DNA of 42,537 nucleotides from Minisyncoccota bacterium (GCA_020057185.1 JAGVGK010000031.1:1-42537), one strand, 5' to 3'; positions 1-8,965 are shown, numbered from the stretch's first letter. Notes: generated by a model from the letters alone, not told the origin. Made by a program: numbers and translations.

Positions 1-186
1 CGTCACGCGCTCGGTGACACCGAGCGCTCGCGCCACAGCCTGCGTGAAAGTGGTTTTCCCGGCGCCGAGATCACCCTGCAAAGCAACCAGTGTTGCTTGT
101 TTTGTTTGTTTTCTGTCAGCTAATTCCGCAAGAATTTTAGCAGCCAAATCAGCTGTTTCCGTCAAATTGTGACTAATAATTTGCAT
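1..186 (-). CDS. tsaE: TsaE (tRNA t6A biosynthesis ATPase), N-terminal part, truncated by window edge
   Basis: Reverse translation from ATG at 186: MQIISHNLTETADLAAKILAELADRKQTKQATLVALQGDLGAGKTTFTQAVARALGVTERVT; Walker A GDLGAGKTTF and TsaE-type flanks. Confidence 0.9.
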   Translation of the reverse strand, partial: MQIISHNLTETADLAAKILAELADRKQTKQATLVALQGDLGAGKTTFTQAVARALGVTERVT

Positions 187-264
187 TGACCAATCTTAGC
201 ATATTGTGATAGGTATATAAGAGGTTGGAACAAAGTTTGGTCTTTTAATGAAAGGAAACTCCCA

Positions 265-480
265 ATGGGAAGACCTGCGGTCAAAAAGGAACTCCCGACG
301 TGGAAAAAAATGGGAGGCGATTTTAGCCAGTTTGTGGAAATTCAGGTTGGCAAAAATATCGTCAAGGTAAGAAGTAACACATATGGTCGCCCGGGTCGCT
401 CTTTACTTCTACGGCGTGAGATATGGGAACAATTCAAGACAGTAATACTTGAAAACTTCGTAGTGAGCAATCCTGTATGA
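265..480 (+). CDS. Small hypothetical protein (71 aa)
   Basis: ORF followed directly by a strong hairpin/T-run terminator. Confidence 0.6.
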   Translation: MGRPAVKKELPTWKKMGGDFSQFVEIQVGKNIVKVRSNTYGRPGRSLLLRREIWEQFKTVILENFVVSNPV

Positions 481-490
481 ACAAGTAGCC

Positions 491-530
491 CCCGTCGACG
501 ATAACATTATCGTCGACGGGATTTTTTATC
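491..530 (+). terminator. Rho-independent terminator
   Basis: Perfect 14-bp arms cccgtcgacgataa-ca-ttatcgtcgacggg followed by attttttat. Confidence 0.9.
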
Positions 531-584
531 CGCAAAAATCTTTAGCGAACGGAGTTATCACCACGTCAATCTAGGCGATCAAGA

Positions 585-2300
585 GTGGTTGTGCTAGGAA
601 TAGGGATGATGTCAGTTATTTTTAATGAAGACAAGCAAAGTAGACGACTCGAAGAACTCCGCAGTCAGGAGGCCGAAGAGCTCACGGCGCTTCTCGCCCC
701 TCGTCATCACCTACCTTATGTTGATCTCTCTAAATTTCCCATCAATACCGACGCCTTGCGTTTAATTCCGGAGCCCGAAGCGCGAATGGGAGCGATTGCC
801 GGCTTCCGCGTCAACGGCAAAACGCTTGATGTCATTATTCACTCGCCAGAAAGTCCCGCCACGCAAAAGATATTAGCCGAACTTAAAGATAAAGGTTTCG
901 CCGTCACCCCCTATTTGGGTTCCGTTGCCAGTCTCGAGCGCGCCTTTTCCCGTTACAGTGAAATTTCTCGATCCACCCGCGCCACCGCCGGGGTAATTGA
1001 TATCTCGAGCGAAGAAATTGAAGCTTTTCTTAAAGAAGTTGTCGATCTAGAGGAGGTGAAACGACGATTTGCGAAAGAGAGCGAGGTGGCGCTAGCGGAA
1101 GGGAGCATCACTGATATTTTAGAAATTATTTTAGCCGGCGGGATTCTTGTCCAAGCGTCAGATATTCATCTCGAGCCAGAAGCCGACGCGGTACGACTGC
1201 GTTACCGACTCGACGGTGTGCTTCATGATATTACTTTTTTCAATTCCAAACTTTATCGGCAAATTCTCTCGCGAGTAAAATTAATTTCCGGTCTCAAACT
1301 CAATGTGCTAAAGACCGCTCAAGATGGGCGCTTCAGTATCAAACTTTCAAAACAAGAAATCGAGGTGCGCACTTCGGTCTTGCCCGGTGCCTACGGCGAA
1401 TCAATTGTCTTAAGAATCTTAAACCCGGAATCAATTCTGGTTGAACTGGAAGCGTTGGGCGTTGAGCCAACCCTCTACCAAATACTCCAACAAGAAATCG
1501 CTAAACCGAATGGGCTGATCTTACTCACTGGACCAACCGGCTCGGGCAAGACGACAACTCTCTACGCCATCTTGCGTCAAATTAATTCCACGGAAACAAA
1601 AATTATTACGATCGAAGACCCAATCGAATATCATCTCGAGGGTATTAATCAAACTCAAGTGAATGTTGGGGAAGATTACACCTTCCTCACCGGCTTGCGA
1701 TCCGCCCTTCGGCAAGATCCGGATGTCATCATGGTTGGTGAAATTCGTGACACGGAAACCGCTAAAATTGCTATCAACGCTTCGCTCACCGGCCATCTCG
1801 TCCTCTCCACCTTACACACCAATAATGCCGCGGGCACGATCCCGCGGCTAATCGACCTCGAAGCCAATCCGAAGGTGTTGGATGCGGCGCTCAATATCGC
1901 CATGGCTCAACGGCTCGTCCGCAAACTCTGTCCCGTTTGCAAAAAACCGGTAGTCATCACTCCAACCGACACCCAACTCCTTAATCAAGTTTTGGCCGGG
2001 ATTAAGAAAAAGCGCGCTGGCTTCACGGCCCCCCCGCTCGCCCTGTGGGAAGCGGTCGGCTGTCACGAGTGTCACGGCACCGGTTATCGTGGGCGAATTG
2101 GCGTCTTCGAAGCCATTCTCTTGGACAAAAATGTCGCCGAACTCTTGATCAAGAACCCCAACGAACGAGAGATCAAGCGCGTGGCGCTCCAACAAGGGAT
2201 TCTCGATCTGCGAGAAGACGGCGTGACCAAGGCCATGGCGGGGATCACTTCACTCGGTGAACTTAACCGCGTGATTGATATGGGGGAAGAGTTTCTTTGA
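585..2300 (+). CDS. pilB: Type IV pilus assembly / type II secretion ATPase (PilB/GspE family); true start possibly 606 or 609
   Basis: GPTGSGKTTTLYAIL Walker A, EDPIEY, RQDPDVIMVGEIRD, TGHLVLSTLHTN, CPVC...CHEC zinc motif. Confidence 0.93.
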   Translation: MVVLGIGMMSVIFNEDKQSRRLEELRSQEAEELTALLAPRHHLPYVDLSKFPINTDALRLIPEPEARMGAIAGFRVNGKTLDVIIHSPESPATQKILAELKDKGFAVTPYLGSVASLERAFSRYSEISRSTRATAGVIDISSEEIEAFLKEVVDLEEVKRRFAKESEVALAEGSITDILEIILAGGILVQASDIHLEPEADAVRLRYRLDGVLHDITFFNSKLYRQILSRVKLISGLKLNVLKTAQDGRFSIKLSKQEIEVRTSVLPGAYGESIVLRILNPESILVELEALGVEPTLYQILQQEIAKPNGLILLTGPTGSGKTTTLYAILRQINSTETKIITIEDPIEYHLEGINQTQVNVGEDYTFLTGLRSALRQDPDVIMVGEIRDTETAKIAINASLTGHLVLSTLHTNNAAGTIPRLIDLEANPKVLDAALNIAMAQRLVRKLCPVCKKPVVITPTDTQLLNQVLAGIKKKRAGFTAPPLALWEAVGCHECHGTGYRGRIGVFEAILLDKNVAELLIKNPNEREIKRVALQQGILDLREDGVTKAMAGITSLGELNRVIDMGEEFL

Positions 2301-2301
2301 C

Positions 2302-2472
2302 ATTCGAGCTTATAAACCTCTCAGCAATCCTTGAGACATGACATCTCAAGTTAGGTAACCGTTAGAGGATGGTCCCAGAGTTTCGCCCGAAAGCGAAGTC
2401 CAGAGCGTCCTTGAACTGAAACCCGTTTAAACCAGTGAAAGTCTAGTTGCTGAGAGGTTTATGACCTCGAAT
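2302..2472. ncRNA. Putative structured RNA or MITE-like element with a 26-bp closing helix
   Basis: 2302-2327 pairs with 2447-2472 (16 bp perfect core 2312-2327/2447-2462, one C.C mismatch, one G.U), enclosing hairpins 2330-2336/2344-2350, 2366-2371/2406-2411 and 2382-2386/2393-2397. No ORF. Confidence 0.55.
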
Positions 2473-2509
2473 TACGGTCACGGTACGATGTTAGCATAAA
2501 AACATATCC

Positions 2510-3523
2510 ATGTCAATAGACCTAGAGAAAACCCCTAAAACCGACTGGTTGCTTGATAGTGCCCTCCGCCCCAACGTTTGGGACGAATATGTCGGCCAAA
2601 CGAGCATAAAAGAGAACTTGAAGATATTACTACAAGCTGCTAGGGAACGGCAACACCCCCCCGAGCACCTCCTTTTCTATGGTCCACCCGGCCTGGGCAA
2701 GACCACCCTCGCCCATTTGATTGCTAAAGAGATAAACGCTCAACTCAAAGTGACTTCCGGACCAGCGATTGAAAAGGTTGGCGACCTCGCCTCGATTCTC
2801 ACCAACCTCTCGCCGAGCGATATTCTTTTTATTGACGAGGTCCATAGATTAAATAAGTTAATTGAAGAAGTTCTCTACCCGGCCATGGAATCCGGCACGC
2901 TCAATATCGTCATCGGCAAAGGCCCGGGCGCGCGCGTCATCCAACTTGATCTTCCTCCCTTCACTCTGATCGCGGCGACCACGCGCATTGCCCTGCTCTC
3001 TTCTCCTCTCCGCTCGCGCTTCTCGGGTGGGACCTTCCGACTTGATTTCTACACCACCGCCGAGATTGAAAAAATAATTAAACGCTCGGCGAAAATTCTG
3101 GAAGTGGCGCTTGACGGACAAGCCGCGGCGGCGATCGCGGAGCGGAGCCGCTTCACCCCCCGAATTGCCAATCAACTTCTGAAACGATGCCGCGATTTCG
3201 CCCAAGTCCACAAACAACCACTGGGGGTGGAAACCGTGGGGAAAACTTTGACCATGCTTGGGATTGACGAACTCGGTCTCTCGTCCGCCGACCGACGAAT
3301 TCTCGAAATTCTCATCGAAAAGTTTGCCGGCGGACCGGTCGGTCTCGGCACCATCGCCGCGGCGGCGTCCGAGGAAGAAGCGACGATCGCCGATGTCCAC
3401 GAGCCCTACTTACTCCAGCTCGGCTTCCTCGAACGCACCCCCCGCGGTCGCCTCGCCACCCGCAAGGCGTATGACCATCTCGGCAAAACCCTCCCCGCCG
3501 ACCGACAAGATAAATTGCTTTAA
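2510..3523 (+). CDS. ruvB: Holliday junction branch migration helicase RuvB
   Basis: LRPNVWDEYVGQ, GPPGLGKTTLAHLIA, FIDEVHRLN, AATTR, C-terminal winged helix (GLGTIAAAASEEEATIADVHEPYLLQLGFLERTPRGR). Confidence 0.97.
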   Translation: MSIDLEKTPKTDWLLDSALRPNVWDEYVGQTSIKENLKILLQAARERQHPPEHLLFYGPPGLGKTTLAHLIAKEINAQLKVTSGPAIEKVGDLASILTNLSPSDILFIDEVHRLNKLIEEVLYPAMESGTLNIVIGKGPGARVIQLDLPPFTLIAATTRIALLSSPLRSRFSGGTFRLDFYTTAEIEKIIKRSAKILEVALDGQAAAAIAERSRFTPRIANQLLKRCRDFAQVHKQPLGVETVGKTLTMLGIDELGLSSADRRILEILIEKFAGGPVGLGTIAAAASEEEATIADVHEPYLLQLGFLERTPRGRLATRKAYDHLGKTLPADRQDKLL

Positions 3524-3594
3524 CACCACAGATATTTATAAATCTCTTTCTCGTCCAAATGGCATTTCCCGGCTAGAAACTTCAGAGGAAGTTG

Positions 3595-3957
3595 CTAACA
3601 AACAGCTTCTCGAAGAGTTAAGGTCGTTTCGCTGTCTCCTTCAATATCCAATTGCTTCTCCATTGAAACAATCTTATTAAACATTTCTTCCATCTGAAGA
3701 TGTTTATTAGAGAGTGGAACATAAAAACCAATGAGCCTTCTTACTTCCTCTGGGATTTCGAAGTGAGTAAATATGGCATCATTTATCATTACGATTAACT
3801 CGGTGGCGTTGACGGCCTGCGTGTAACAATTGGATAACTTTCCATCCAGCGTAGACACCTTAGCCCAAAGACCATCATTCGTATTTTCCACATTGACGAT
3901 TACCCGATTAGGTAAAACGGCTCGAAATTTGGCTATTTTTTGTTGAGAACCATTCAT
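3595..3957 (-). CDS. HicB-like (antitoxin-fold) small protein, no adjacent HicA seen
   Basis: 120 aa ORF; segment VNVENTNDGLWAKVSTLDGKLSNCYTQAVNATELIVMINDAIFTHFEIPEEV resembles the HicB-like antitoxin fold. Confidence 0.45.
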   Translation of the reverse strand: MNGSQQKIAKFRAVLPNRVIVNVENTNDGLWAKVSTLDGKLSNCYTQAVNATELIVMINDAIFTHFEIPEEVRRLIGFYVPLSNKHLQMEEMFNKIVSMEKQLDIEGDSETTLTLREAVC

Positions 3958-4075
3958 ATAATCGAGTATACCTTAATAGAATATAAATTTCTAGGGGGAG
4001 CAAGTGTACAGCGAACTGTAACCTGCTTAACACTCAGTGTCTCAAAACCTTATAAATTACTTGCCCCAAGCTTGT

Positions 4076-4094
4076 CGGGAGGCAACGCCTCCCG
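4076..4094. repeat. Short palindrome cgggaggc-aac-gcctcccg
   Basis: 8-bp perfect arms, 3-nt loop. Confidence 0.7.
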
Positions 4095-4105
4095 CAATTA
4101 GCCAC

Positions 4106-4138
4106 AAAAACAGCGAGGAGGGATGAACCTTCTCGCTG
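4106..4138 (-). terminator. Terminator for the DUF397-like gene
   Basis: On the minus strand: cagcgag...ctcgctg followed by tttttg, just downstream of the 4164 stop. Confidence 0.7.
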
Positions 4139-4163
4139 GTTGGGTCACAGATCAGGTGACAAT

Positions 4164-4367
4164 TTACTCTGTCCCGATTTTGGGATCGTACTCGCCGTTT
4201 CTGACGGCGGTGATAAAATCCGTCCACTCTCCCCCCGTCATTTCCACCTTACGACGCTTGTTGTTGCTCGAACGCACCAGAACCCGATCGAGCTCGGGCT
4301 TGGCTACCTCAACGCAACCAATCCCCCTACAGTTCTTGGGCGCTTGCCATTTCAATCTTTTTTTCAT
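4164..4367 (-). CDS. DUF397-like small protein
   Basis: MKKRLKWQAPKNCRGIGCVEVAKPELDRVLVRSSNNKRRKVEMTGGEWTDFITAVRNGEYDPKIGTE matches the DUF397 pattern (NCVEVA...VAVRDS...W..F..GVR.GEFD). Confidence 0.65.
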   Translation of the reverse strand: MKKRLKWQAPKNCRGIGCVEVAKPELDRVLVRSSNNKRRKVEMTGGEWTDFITAVRNGEYDPKIGTE

Positions 4368-4482
4368 TCCTGTTCCCTTTCTTTTTTCCCAAAAATGATC
4401 CATAACCCTACTGCTTTTAAGTATACACAAATCGGTTTTCTTGTCAATGATGAGATACCAAATCTTTTTGCTAAACTAAACC

Positions 4483-4519
4483 CACAAGCTAAGAAGCTAA
4501 AGAAGCTACAAGCTAATTA
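4483..4519 (+). repeat. AGCT-rich repeat directly upstream of yebC
   Basis: aagctaagaagctaaagaagctacaagctaat; shares aagctacaagctaat with the repeat beside the IVP gene at about 19.47 kb. Confidence 0.7.
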
Positions 4520-4521
4520 AA

Positions 4522-5085
4522 ATGTCCGGGCATAATAAATGGTCACAGATCAAACATAAGAAAGGCGCCGAGGACGCGAAGCGGAGCCAGCGCTTCTCGA
4601 TTTTGGCGCGAGCGATTACGATGGAAGCTAAGCGGGCGAACGGTGATCGAAATGCGGTCGGTTTGAAAACCGCGATTGATAAGGCGCGGGGCGAGAATTT
4701 ACCGAATGAGAATATTGAGCGAGCCGTCAAAAACGCGCAGGGCGCGGACGCTTCGTCGCTGACGGAAGTGCTTTACGAGTGTTACGGCCCGGGTGGCGTC
4801 GCGATGATGATTGAAGGAATCACCGATAATAAGAATCGCACTTCGCAAGAAATTAAACATCTCTTGAGCGAACACGGCGCGACTCTCGCCACGCCCGGCG
4901 CCGTCACTTGGGCGTTCCGAAAAAATGATAATGGCTTGCCCGCCGGTGAGGCGGGGTGGCAAGCATTGACCCCAATTTCGATCAGCGCCCCCGACCGAGA
5001 AACTCTAACCACTCTAATTGATGCACTGGAAAATAATGATGCGGTGCAAACAGTAATCACCAACCATGATCACAATGGGTATTGA
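4522..5085 (+). CDS. yebC: YebC/PmpR/TACO1-family protein, internally shortened
   Basis: MSGHNKWSQIKHKKGAEDAKR... plus C-terminal LIDALENNDAVQTVITNHD; middle domain largely missing. Confidence 0.92.
   Translation: MSGHNKWSQIKHKKGAEDAKRSQRFSILARAITMEAKRANGDRNAVGLKTAIDKARGENLPNENIERAVKNAQGADASSLTEVLYECYGPGGVAMMIEGITDNKNRTSQEIKHLLSEHGATLATPGAVTWAFRKNDNGLPAGEAGWQALTPISISAPDRETLTTLIDALENNDAVQTVITNHDHNGY
4934..4964. repeat. In-frame two-tier palindrome inside yebC
   Basis: gcttgcc-cgcc-ggtga-ggcg-gggt-ggcaagc; encodes LPAGEAGWQ. Confidence 0.75.
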
Positions 5086-5569
5086 CCCGGGCTATGAGCG
5101 TCTTGGTTTAGCGGTAATTGAAACTAGCGCGGGAAAAAAAGATGAACTCTTATACTCGGTTTGTTTAATCACCTCCAAAACGCTCCCTTTTTATGAGCGA
5201 CTTAAGTCCCTCGCCGACGGAGTGGAAAAAGTATTGGCTAAATATCAACCCGACACGCTCGCCATTGAAGAATTATTTTTCAGCGGGAATCAAAAGACCG
5301 CCATGAAAGTGAGTGAGGTGCGCGGAATGATTATTTATCTTGCCGTCCGAGTGGGGATTAAAATTATCAATCTCACCCCCCTGCAGGTGAAAATGTCGAT
5401 CACCGGCTTCGGACGCGCCAGTAAATCACAAGTTGAGACCATGATTGGGAAGTTAATTCAGATCCCCGCGGGCAAACATTATGACGACGAATATGACGCC
5501 ATCGCTATTGCTCTTGCCGGCGCCGTCCACGCTCGTCATGAGCTTATCCACACCCACGCTAGACAGTAG
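5066..5569 (+). CDS. ruvC: Holliday junction resolvase RuvC
   Basis: MGIDPGYERLGLAVIE, LAIEELFFSGNQKTAMKVSEVRG, HYDDEYDAIAIALA; overlaps yebC by 20 nt. Confidence 0.95.
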   Translation: MITMGIDPGYERLGLAVIETSAGKKDELLYSVCLITSKTLPFYERLKSLADGVEKVLAKYQPDTLAIEELFFSGNQKTAMKVSEVRGMIIYLAVRVGIKIINLTPLQVKMSITGFGRASKSQVETMIGKLIQIPAGKHYDDEYDAIAIALAGAVHARHELIHTHARQ

Positions 5570-5646
5570 TTGCAAAAATTATCGACGGGTGATAAAACAG
5601 AGTGGTTATAAAGGTCGCAATATTTTTAGATGATAAAAACTATCGT

Positions 5647-5790
5647 ATGATAGACGACGAAGAAATCATAGACGAGCTTGGGGACGACGATGCCGTCATT
5701 GGTGATGAGGAGGAAGAGGAAGGATTGGGAGGAGACGGGTTGCCAAAGGTGCCCGGCGAAGGGCTAGAAGAAGAGGGTGATTTATTATAA
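5647..5790 (+). CDS. Small acidic protein
   Basis: MIDDEEIIDELGDDDAVIGDEEEEEG...; ORF track start at 5602 is an alternative. Confidence 0.5.
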   Translation: MIDDEEIIDELGDDDAVIGDEEEEEGLGGDGLPKVPGEGLEEEGDLL

Positions 5791-5814
5791 ATATTTCCCG
5801 ATCATAAAGTGTGA

Positions 5815-5840
5815 ACCACCCGCCCTGGCGGGTGGTTTTT
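5815..5840 (+). terminator. Rho-independent terminator
   Basis: accacccgcc-ct-ggcgggtggt followed by ttttg. Confidence 0.85.
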
Positions 5841-5856
5841 GTGCTACGATTAAATA

Positions 5857-8319
5857 ATGAAAAAAACTTTGTGGTTGATTGCCAAACTGATTGGGGTCGT
5901 CGGTCTTCTGAGTGCCGGGCTTTTAATCTTCTGGCTCTTTACCCTTAAAATTCCCGATCTCAAAGCTATCGACACTCGTTTGGTCGCGGAGTCAACTAAA
6001 ATATATGATCGCACCGGTAAGATTCTTTTGTATAGCGTTCAGGGGGGCGTTCGGCGGAAAGTTGTCCCCTTTGGTGATATTTCTAAGCAAGTGAAAAATG
6101 CCTCGGTCGCGATTGAAGACGCTGAATTTTATAATCACCGCGGCATTAAACCAGAATCAATTCTCCGGGCTTTTTTCGCTAATCTCCAGAGTGGTTCCTA
6201 CGGGCAGGGCGGTTCAACCATCACTCAACAGGTGGTAAAAAATTCTCTTCTCACCACCGATAAAACCATCGCGCGTAAGTTGAAAGAATGGATTATCGCC
6301 GTCCGGCTCGAGCAGGCAATGTCTAAGGATGAGATTCTTGGTTGGTATCTAAATGAAATACCCTATGGGGGAAATATTTATGGCGTGGAGGAGGCGTCCC
6401 AATCCTTCTTTGGCACGAGCGCGAAAGATCTCTCGTTGACCCAAGCGGCTTATCTGGCAGCGATTCCCAAAGCCCCAACTTTTTATTCTCCCTACGGTCT
6501 CAATCGGGCGAAACTTGATGAACGCAAGAATTTGGTGCTCGAACGAATGCGCGCGCTCGGCTTTATTTCCGAATCGGAATACACCACCGCTAAAGCCGAG
6601 ATCGTCACCTTCCGCCTGACGAATGACAATAGTCTGCGCGCGCCCCACTTCGTGATGTTGGTCAGAAGTTATCTTGAAGAACGTTACGGCGCGGACACTA
6701 TCAGAAATCGCGGGTTCAAAGTCATCACCACTCTAGATTGGAACTTGCAACAAAAAGCGGAAACCGCTGTGTCTCATTACGGCGCCAGTAATGAGAAAAA
6801 TTTTAATGCTAAAAATACTGGGTTAGTAGCAATTGATCCTAACACGGGCCAAATTTTGGCAATGGTTGGTTCGCGTGATTACTTCAATACCACGAGAGAT
6901 GGAAATTTTAATGTCACCCTTGGACAACGGCAACCCGGATCATCCTTCAAACCCTTCGTTTACGCCACGGCCTTCAATGAGGGGTACACACCAGAAACTA
7001 TGTTGTTTGATTTACCAACGCAATTTGACACCAATTGCGCTAAAGACTCAACTAAATGCTATACCCCGGTCAACTATGATGGCAAATATCGTGGACCAAT
7101 TTCACTTCGTTCGGCGCTGGCGCAATCAATCAATGTGCCCGCGGTCAAACTTCTTTATCTCGCTGGTATTACCGACTCAATCCGGACCGCGAAAAGTATG
7201 GGGATCGAGAGTTTGGGTAATGCCAAAGAATATGGTCTGCCCCTCGTGCTCGGGGGTGGCGCGGTTTCTCTCCTTGATCTAACTAGCGCTTATGGCGTCT
7301 TCGCCACCGAGGGTGTGCGGCATCCCACCGAAAAAATTCTCCGCGTGGAAGATACGAGTGGCACAGTGTTGGAATCTTTTACTGATCATCCACAAAAAAT
7401 TTTACCAGAAAACACCGCCCGGTTAATTTCCGATATTCTCTCTGATGAAACCGCTCGCGCGCCGATGTTTGGCTCGGGATCCCCCCTCTACTTCCCTAAT
7501 TACGAGGTGGCGGTCAAAACCGGCACCTCCGATGATCACCGCGACGCTTGGGTGGTTGGCTATACCCCCAATCTAGTCGCTGGCGCTTGGGTGGGAAATA
7601 ACGATAATTCCCCGATGTCGAAAAAGGTGTCGGGTTTGATTATTACTCCTTTGTGGCACGAATTTTTTGCTTCCGCGGTAGTTAATCGGCCAGTAGAACA
7701 ATTTACTCCCCCTGAACAAACTTCCCCCACCCTGCCACCAGTTTACCGCGGGCATTGGAATGGTGGGGTGAGTTATTATCTCGATAAAATTTCGGGTCTA
7801 CGCGCCACCGACAACACTCCACCCGAACTGCGGGTGGAAAAAGTTCTTCAACAAACCCACTCCATTCTCTATTGGCTTAATCGACAATCAGATTCCCAAT
7901 TCCAATTTTGGGAAGGGCCGATTCGACAATGGGCGACGGGGCATGGAATTATCGACGAAACCGAAGCGGTAATTCCCCAAGAATTTGATAACATCCATTT
8001 ACCGGAACTGGCGCCACTCGTCGCTTTTTCGGAAACAACCAACGGGCAAAGCTATCGCCCAGATGATAAAATCAGTGTCACGCTCCGCGACCTCGGTTCC
8101 CGTTTCCCCCTCGCCCAAGCTGATTATTTCTTAAATGGCGGATTCCTCGGCTCAATCAAACAAGCCCCCTTCTCAATCAGTTTCAAACTTAGCGATTCTG
8201 AAACCATTCAAGCCACCAACGAACTCAAGGCGGTCATCTACGACAGCGTGAGAAATCAAACTACCCTCACTGCGAATTTAACCGCCATTGGTTCGCCAAC
8301 TAATTCTTCGCCAGAATAA
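5857..8319 (+). CDS. Class A penicillin-binding protein (PBP1A-like transglycosylase/transpeptidase)
   Basis: EDAEFYNHRGI, GGSTITQQVVKN, GSSFKPFVYA, SINVPAVKLL, KTGTSDDHRDAWVVGYTP. Confidence 0.96.
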   Translation: MKKTLWLIAKLIGVVGLLSAGLLIFWLFTLKIPDLKAIDTRLVAESTKIYDRTGKILLYSVQGGVRRKVVPFGDISKQVKNASVAIEDAEFYNHRGIKPESILRAFFANLQSGSYGQGGSTITQQVVKNSLLTTDKTIARKLKEWIIAVRLEQAMSKDEILGWYLNEIPYGGNIYGVEEASQSFFGTSAKDLSLTQAAYLAAIPKAPTFYSPYGLNRAKLDERKNLVLERMRALGFISESEYTTAKAEIVTFRLTNDNSLRAPHFVMLVRSYLEERYGADTIRNRGFKVITTLDWNLQQKAETAVSHYGASNEKNFNAKNTGLVAIDPNTGQILAMVGSRDYFNTTRDGNFNVTLGQRQPGSSFKPFVYATAFNEGYTPETMLFDLPTQFDTNCAKDSTKCYTPVNYDGKYRGPISLRSALAQSINVPAVKLLYLAGITDSIRTAKSMGIESLGNAKEYGLPLVLGGGAVSLLDLTSAYGVFATEGVRHPTEKILRVEDTSGTVLESFTDHPQKILPENTARLISDILSDETARAPMFGSGSPLYFPNYEVAVKTGTSDDHRDAWVVGYTPNLVAGAWVGNNDNSPMSKKVSGLIITPLWHEFFASAVVNRPVEQFTPPEQTSPTLPPVYRGHWNGGVSYYLDKISGLRATDNTPPELRVEKVLQQTHSILYWLNRQSDSQFQFWEGPIRQWATGHGIIDETEAVIPQEFDNIHLPELAPLVAFSETTNGQSYRPDDKISVTLRDLGSRFPLAQADYFLNGGFLGSIKQAPFSISFKLSDSETIQATNELKAVIYDSVRNQTTLTANLTAIGSPTNSSPE

Positions 8320-8379
8320 AAGTCGCCGACATCCGAATAATGGTGTAAACAAAGGCTATATTTGCCCTCCCCAAAACGC

Positions 8380-8409
8380 TTGACAAGTGGTAGCGTTTTA
8401 TGCTAAGCT
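8380..8409 (+). promoter_or_regulatory. Sigma70-type promoter with extended -10
   Basis: TTGACA (8380-8385), 18-nt spacer, TGC-TAAGCT (-10 at 8404-8409). Confidence 0.5.
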
Positions 8410-8484
8410 AGTGGCAGTCAATGGTCGTGGGGATGTGTTCCTCACTTTGTCAACTGGATAAACCTTGTTTTAAAGGAGCATGCA

Positions 8485-8910
8485 ATGTCAAAGTTTCAAA
8501 AGTCCGGATTGGTTACCGCTCTGATTTGTCTCGTGCTGGTCATCGTGGCCGGAGAGATGCTTCAGGGGACACCGACACCGAGAGTTTGGAAGGGTGAGGA
8601 AGCCGTGGTGGTCGGTGGTCCAGGTTACGCGCGTGGCGCTTACCTAGTTTCAGTTGTTCCGATTGAACCAGGAAAGAAGCCTGCTCCACTACCGTGGTAC
8701 ATCAAAGCCGCTTGTTTCGAAGAGTGGAGCCTGAAAAAAGGAGACACGGTCCGTCTGTACACGAAAAAATCAGGGACAATCTGGGCGGAGCCGACAAAGG
8801 TCGAGACGAAGTTAAATAAAGCCGACATCACGAGTTGGTACGCATGGTCACGGATGGGCCTCAGTTCTCAGTATGTCGCCACGCACGATGTCGAACACAT
8901 TGTACGTTAG
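8485..8910 (+). CDS. Hypothetical membrane-anchored/secreted protein (141 aa)
   Basis: N-terminal hydrophobic segment SGLVTALICLVLVIVAG, RBS aaaggag, own promoter and terminator. Confidence 0.75.
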   Translation: MSKFQKSGLVTALICLVLVIVAGEMLQGTPTPRVWKGEEAVVVGGPGYARGAYLVSVVPIEPGKKPAPLPWYIKAACFEEWSLKKGDTVRLYTKKSGTIWAEPTKVETKLNKADITSWYAWSRMGLSSQYVATHDVEHIVR

Positions 8911-8930
8911 CTATGTGGTGAAGGGAAACG

Positions 8931-8965
8931 AAACGCCGTAACCTCACGAGGTGCGGCGTTTTTCT
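8931..8965 (+). terminator. Rho-independent terminator
   Basis: aaacgccg...cggcgttttt hairpin with T-run. Confidence 0.8.

Noticed and set aside
2302-2472. Hammerhead, RNase P, 6S, tmRNA or SRP RNA identity
   Set aside because: The expected conserved cores (e.g. CUGANGA...GAAA, GAGGAAAGUC) are not found in the required arrangement.
3258-3680. 140-aa ORF overlapping ruvB and the HicB-like gene
   Set aside because: Out of frame with ruvB, low-complexity Ser/Pro/Arg composition, no homology pattern; spurious.
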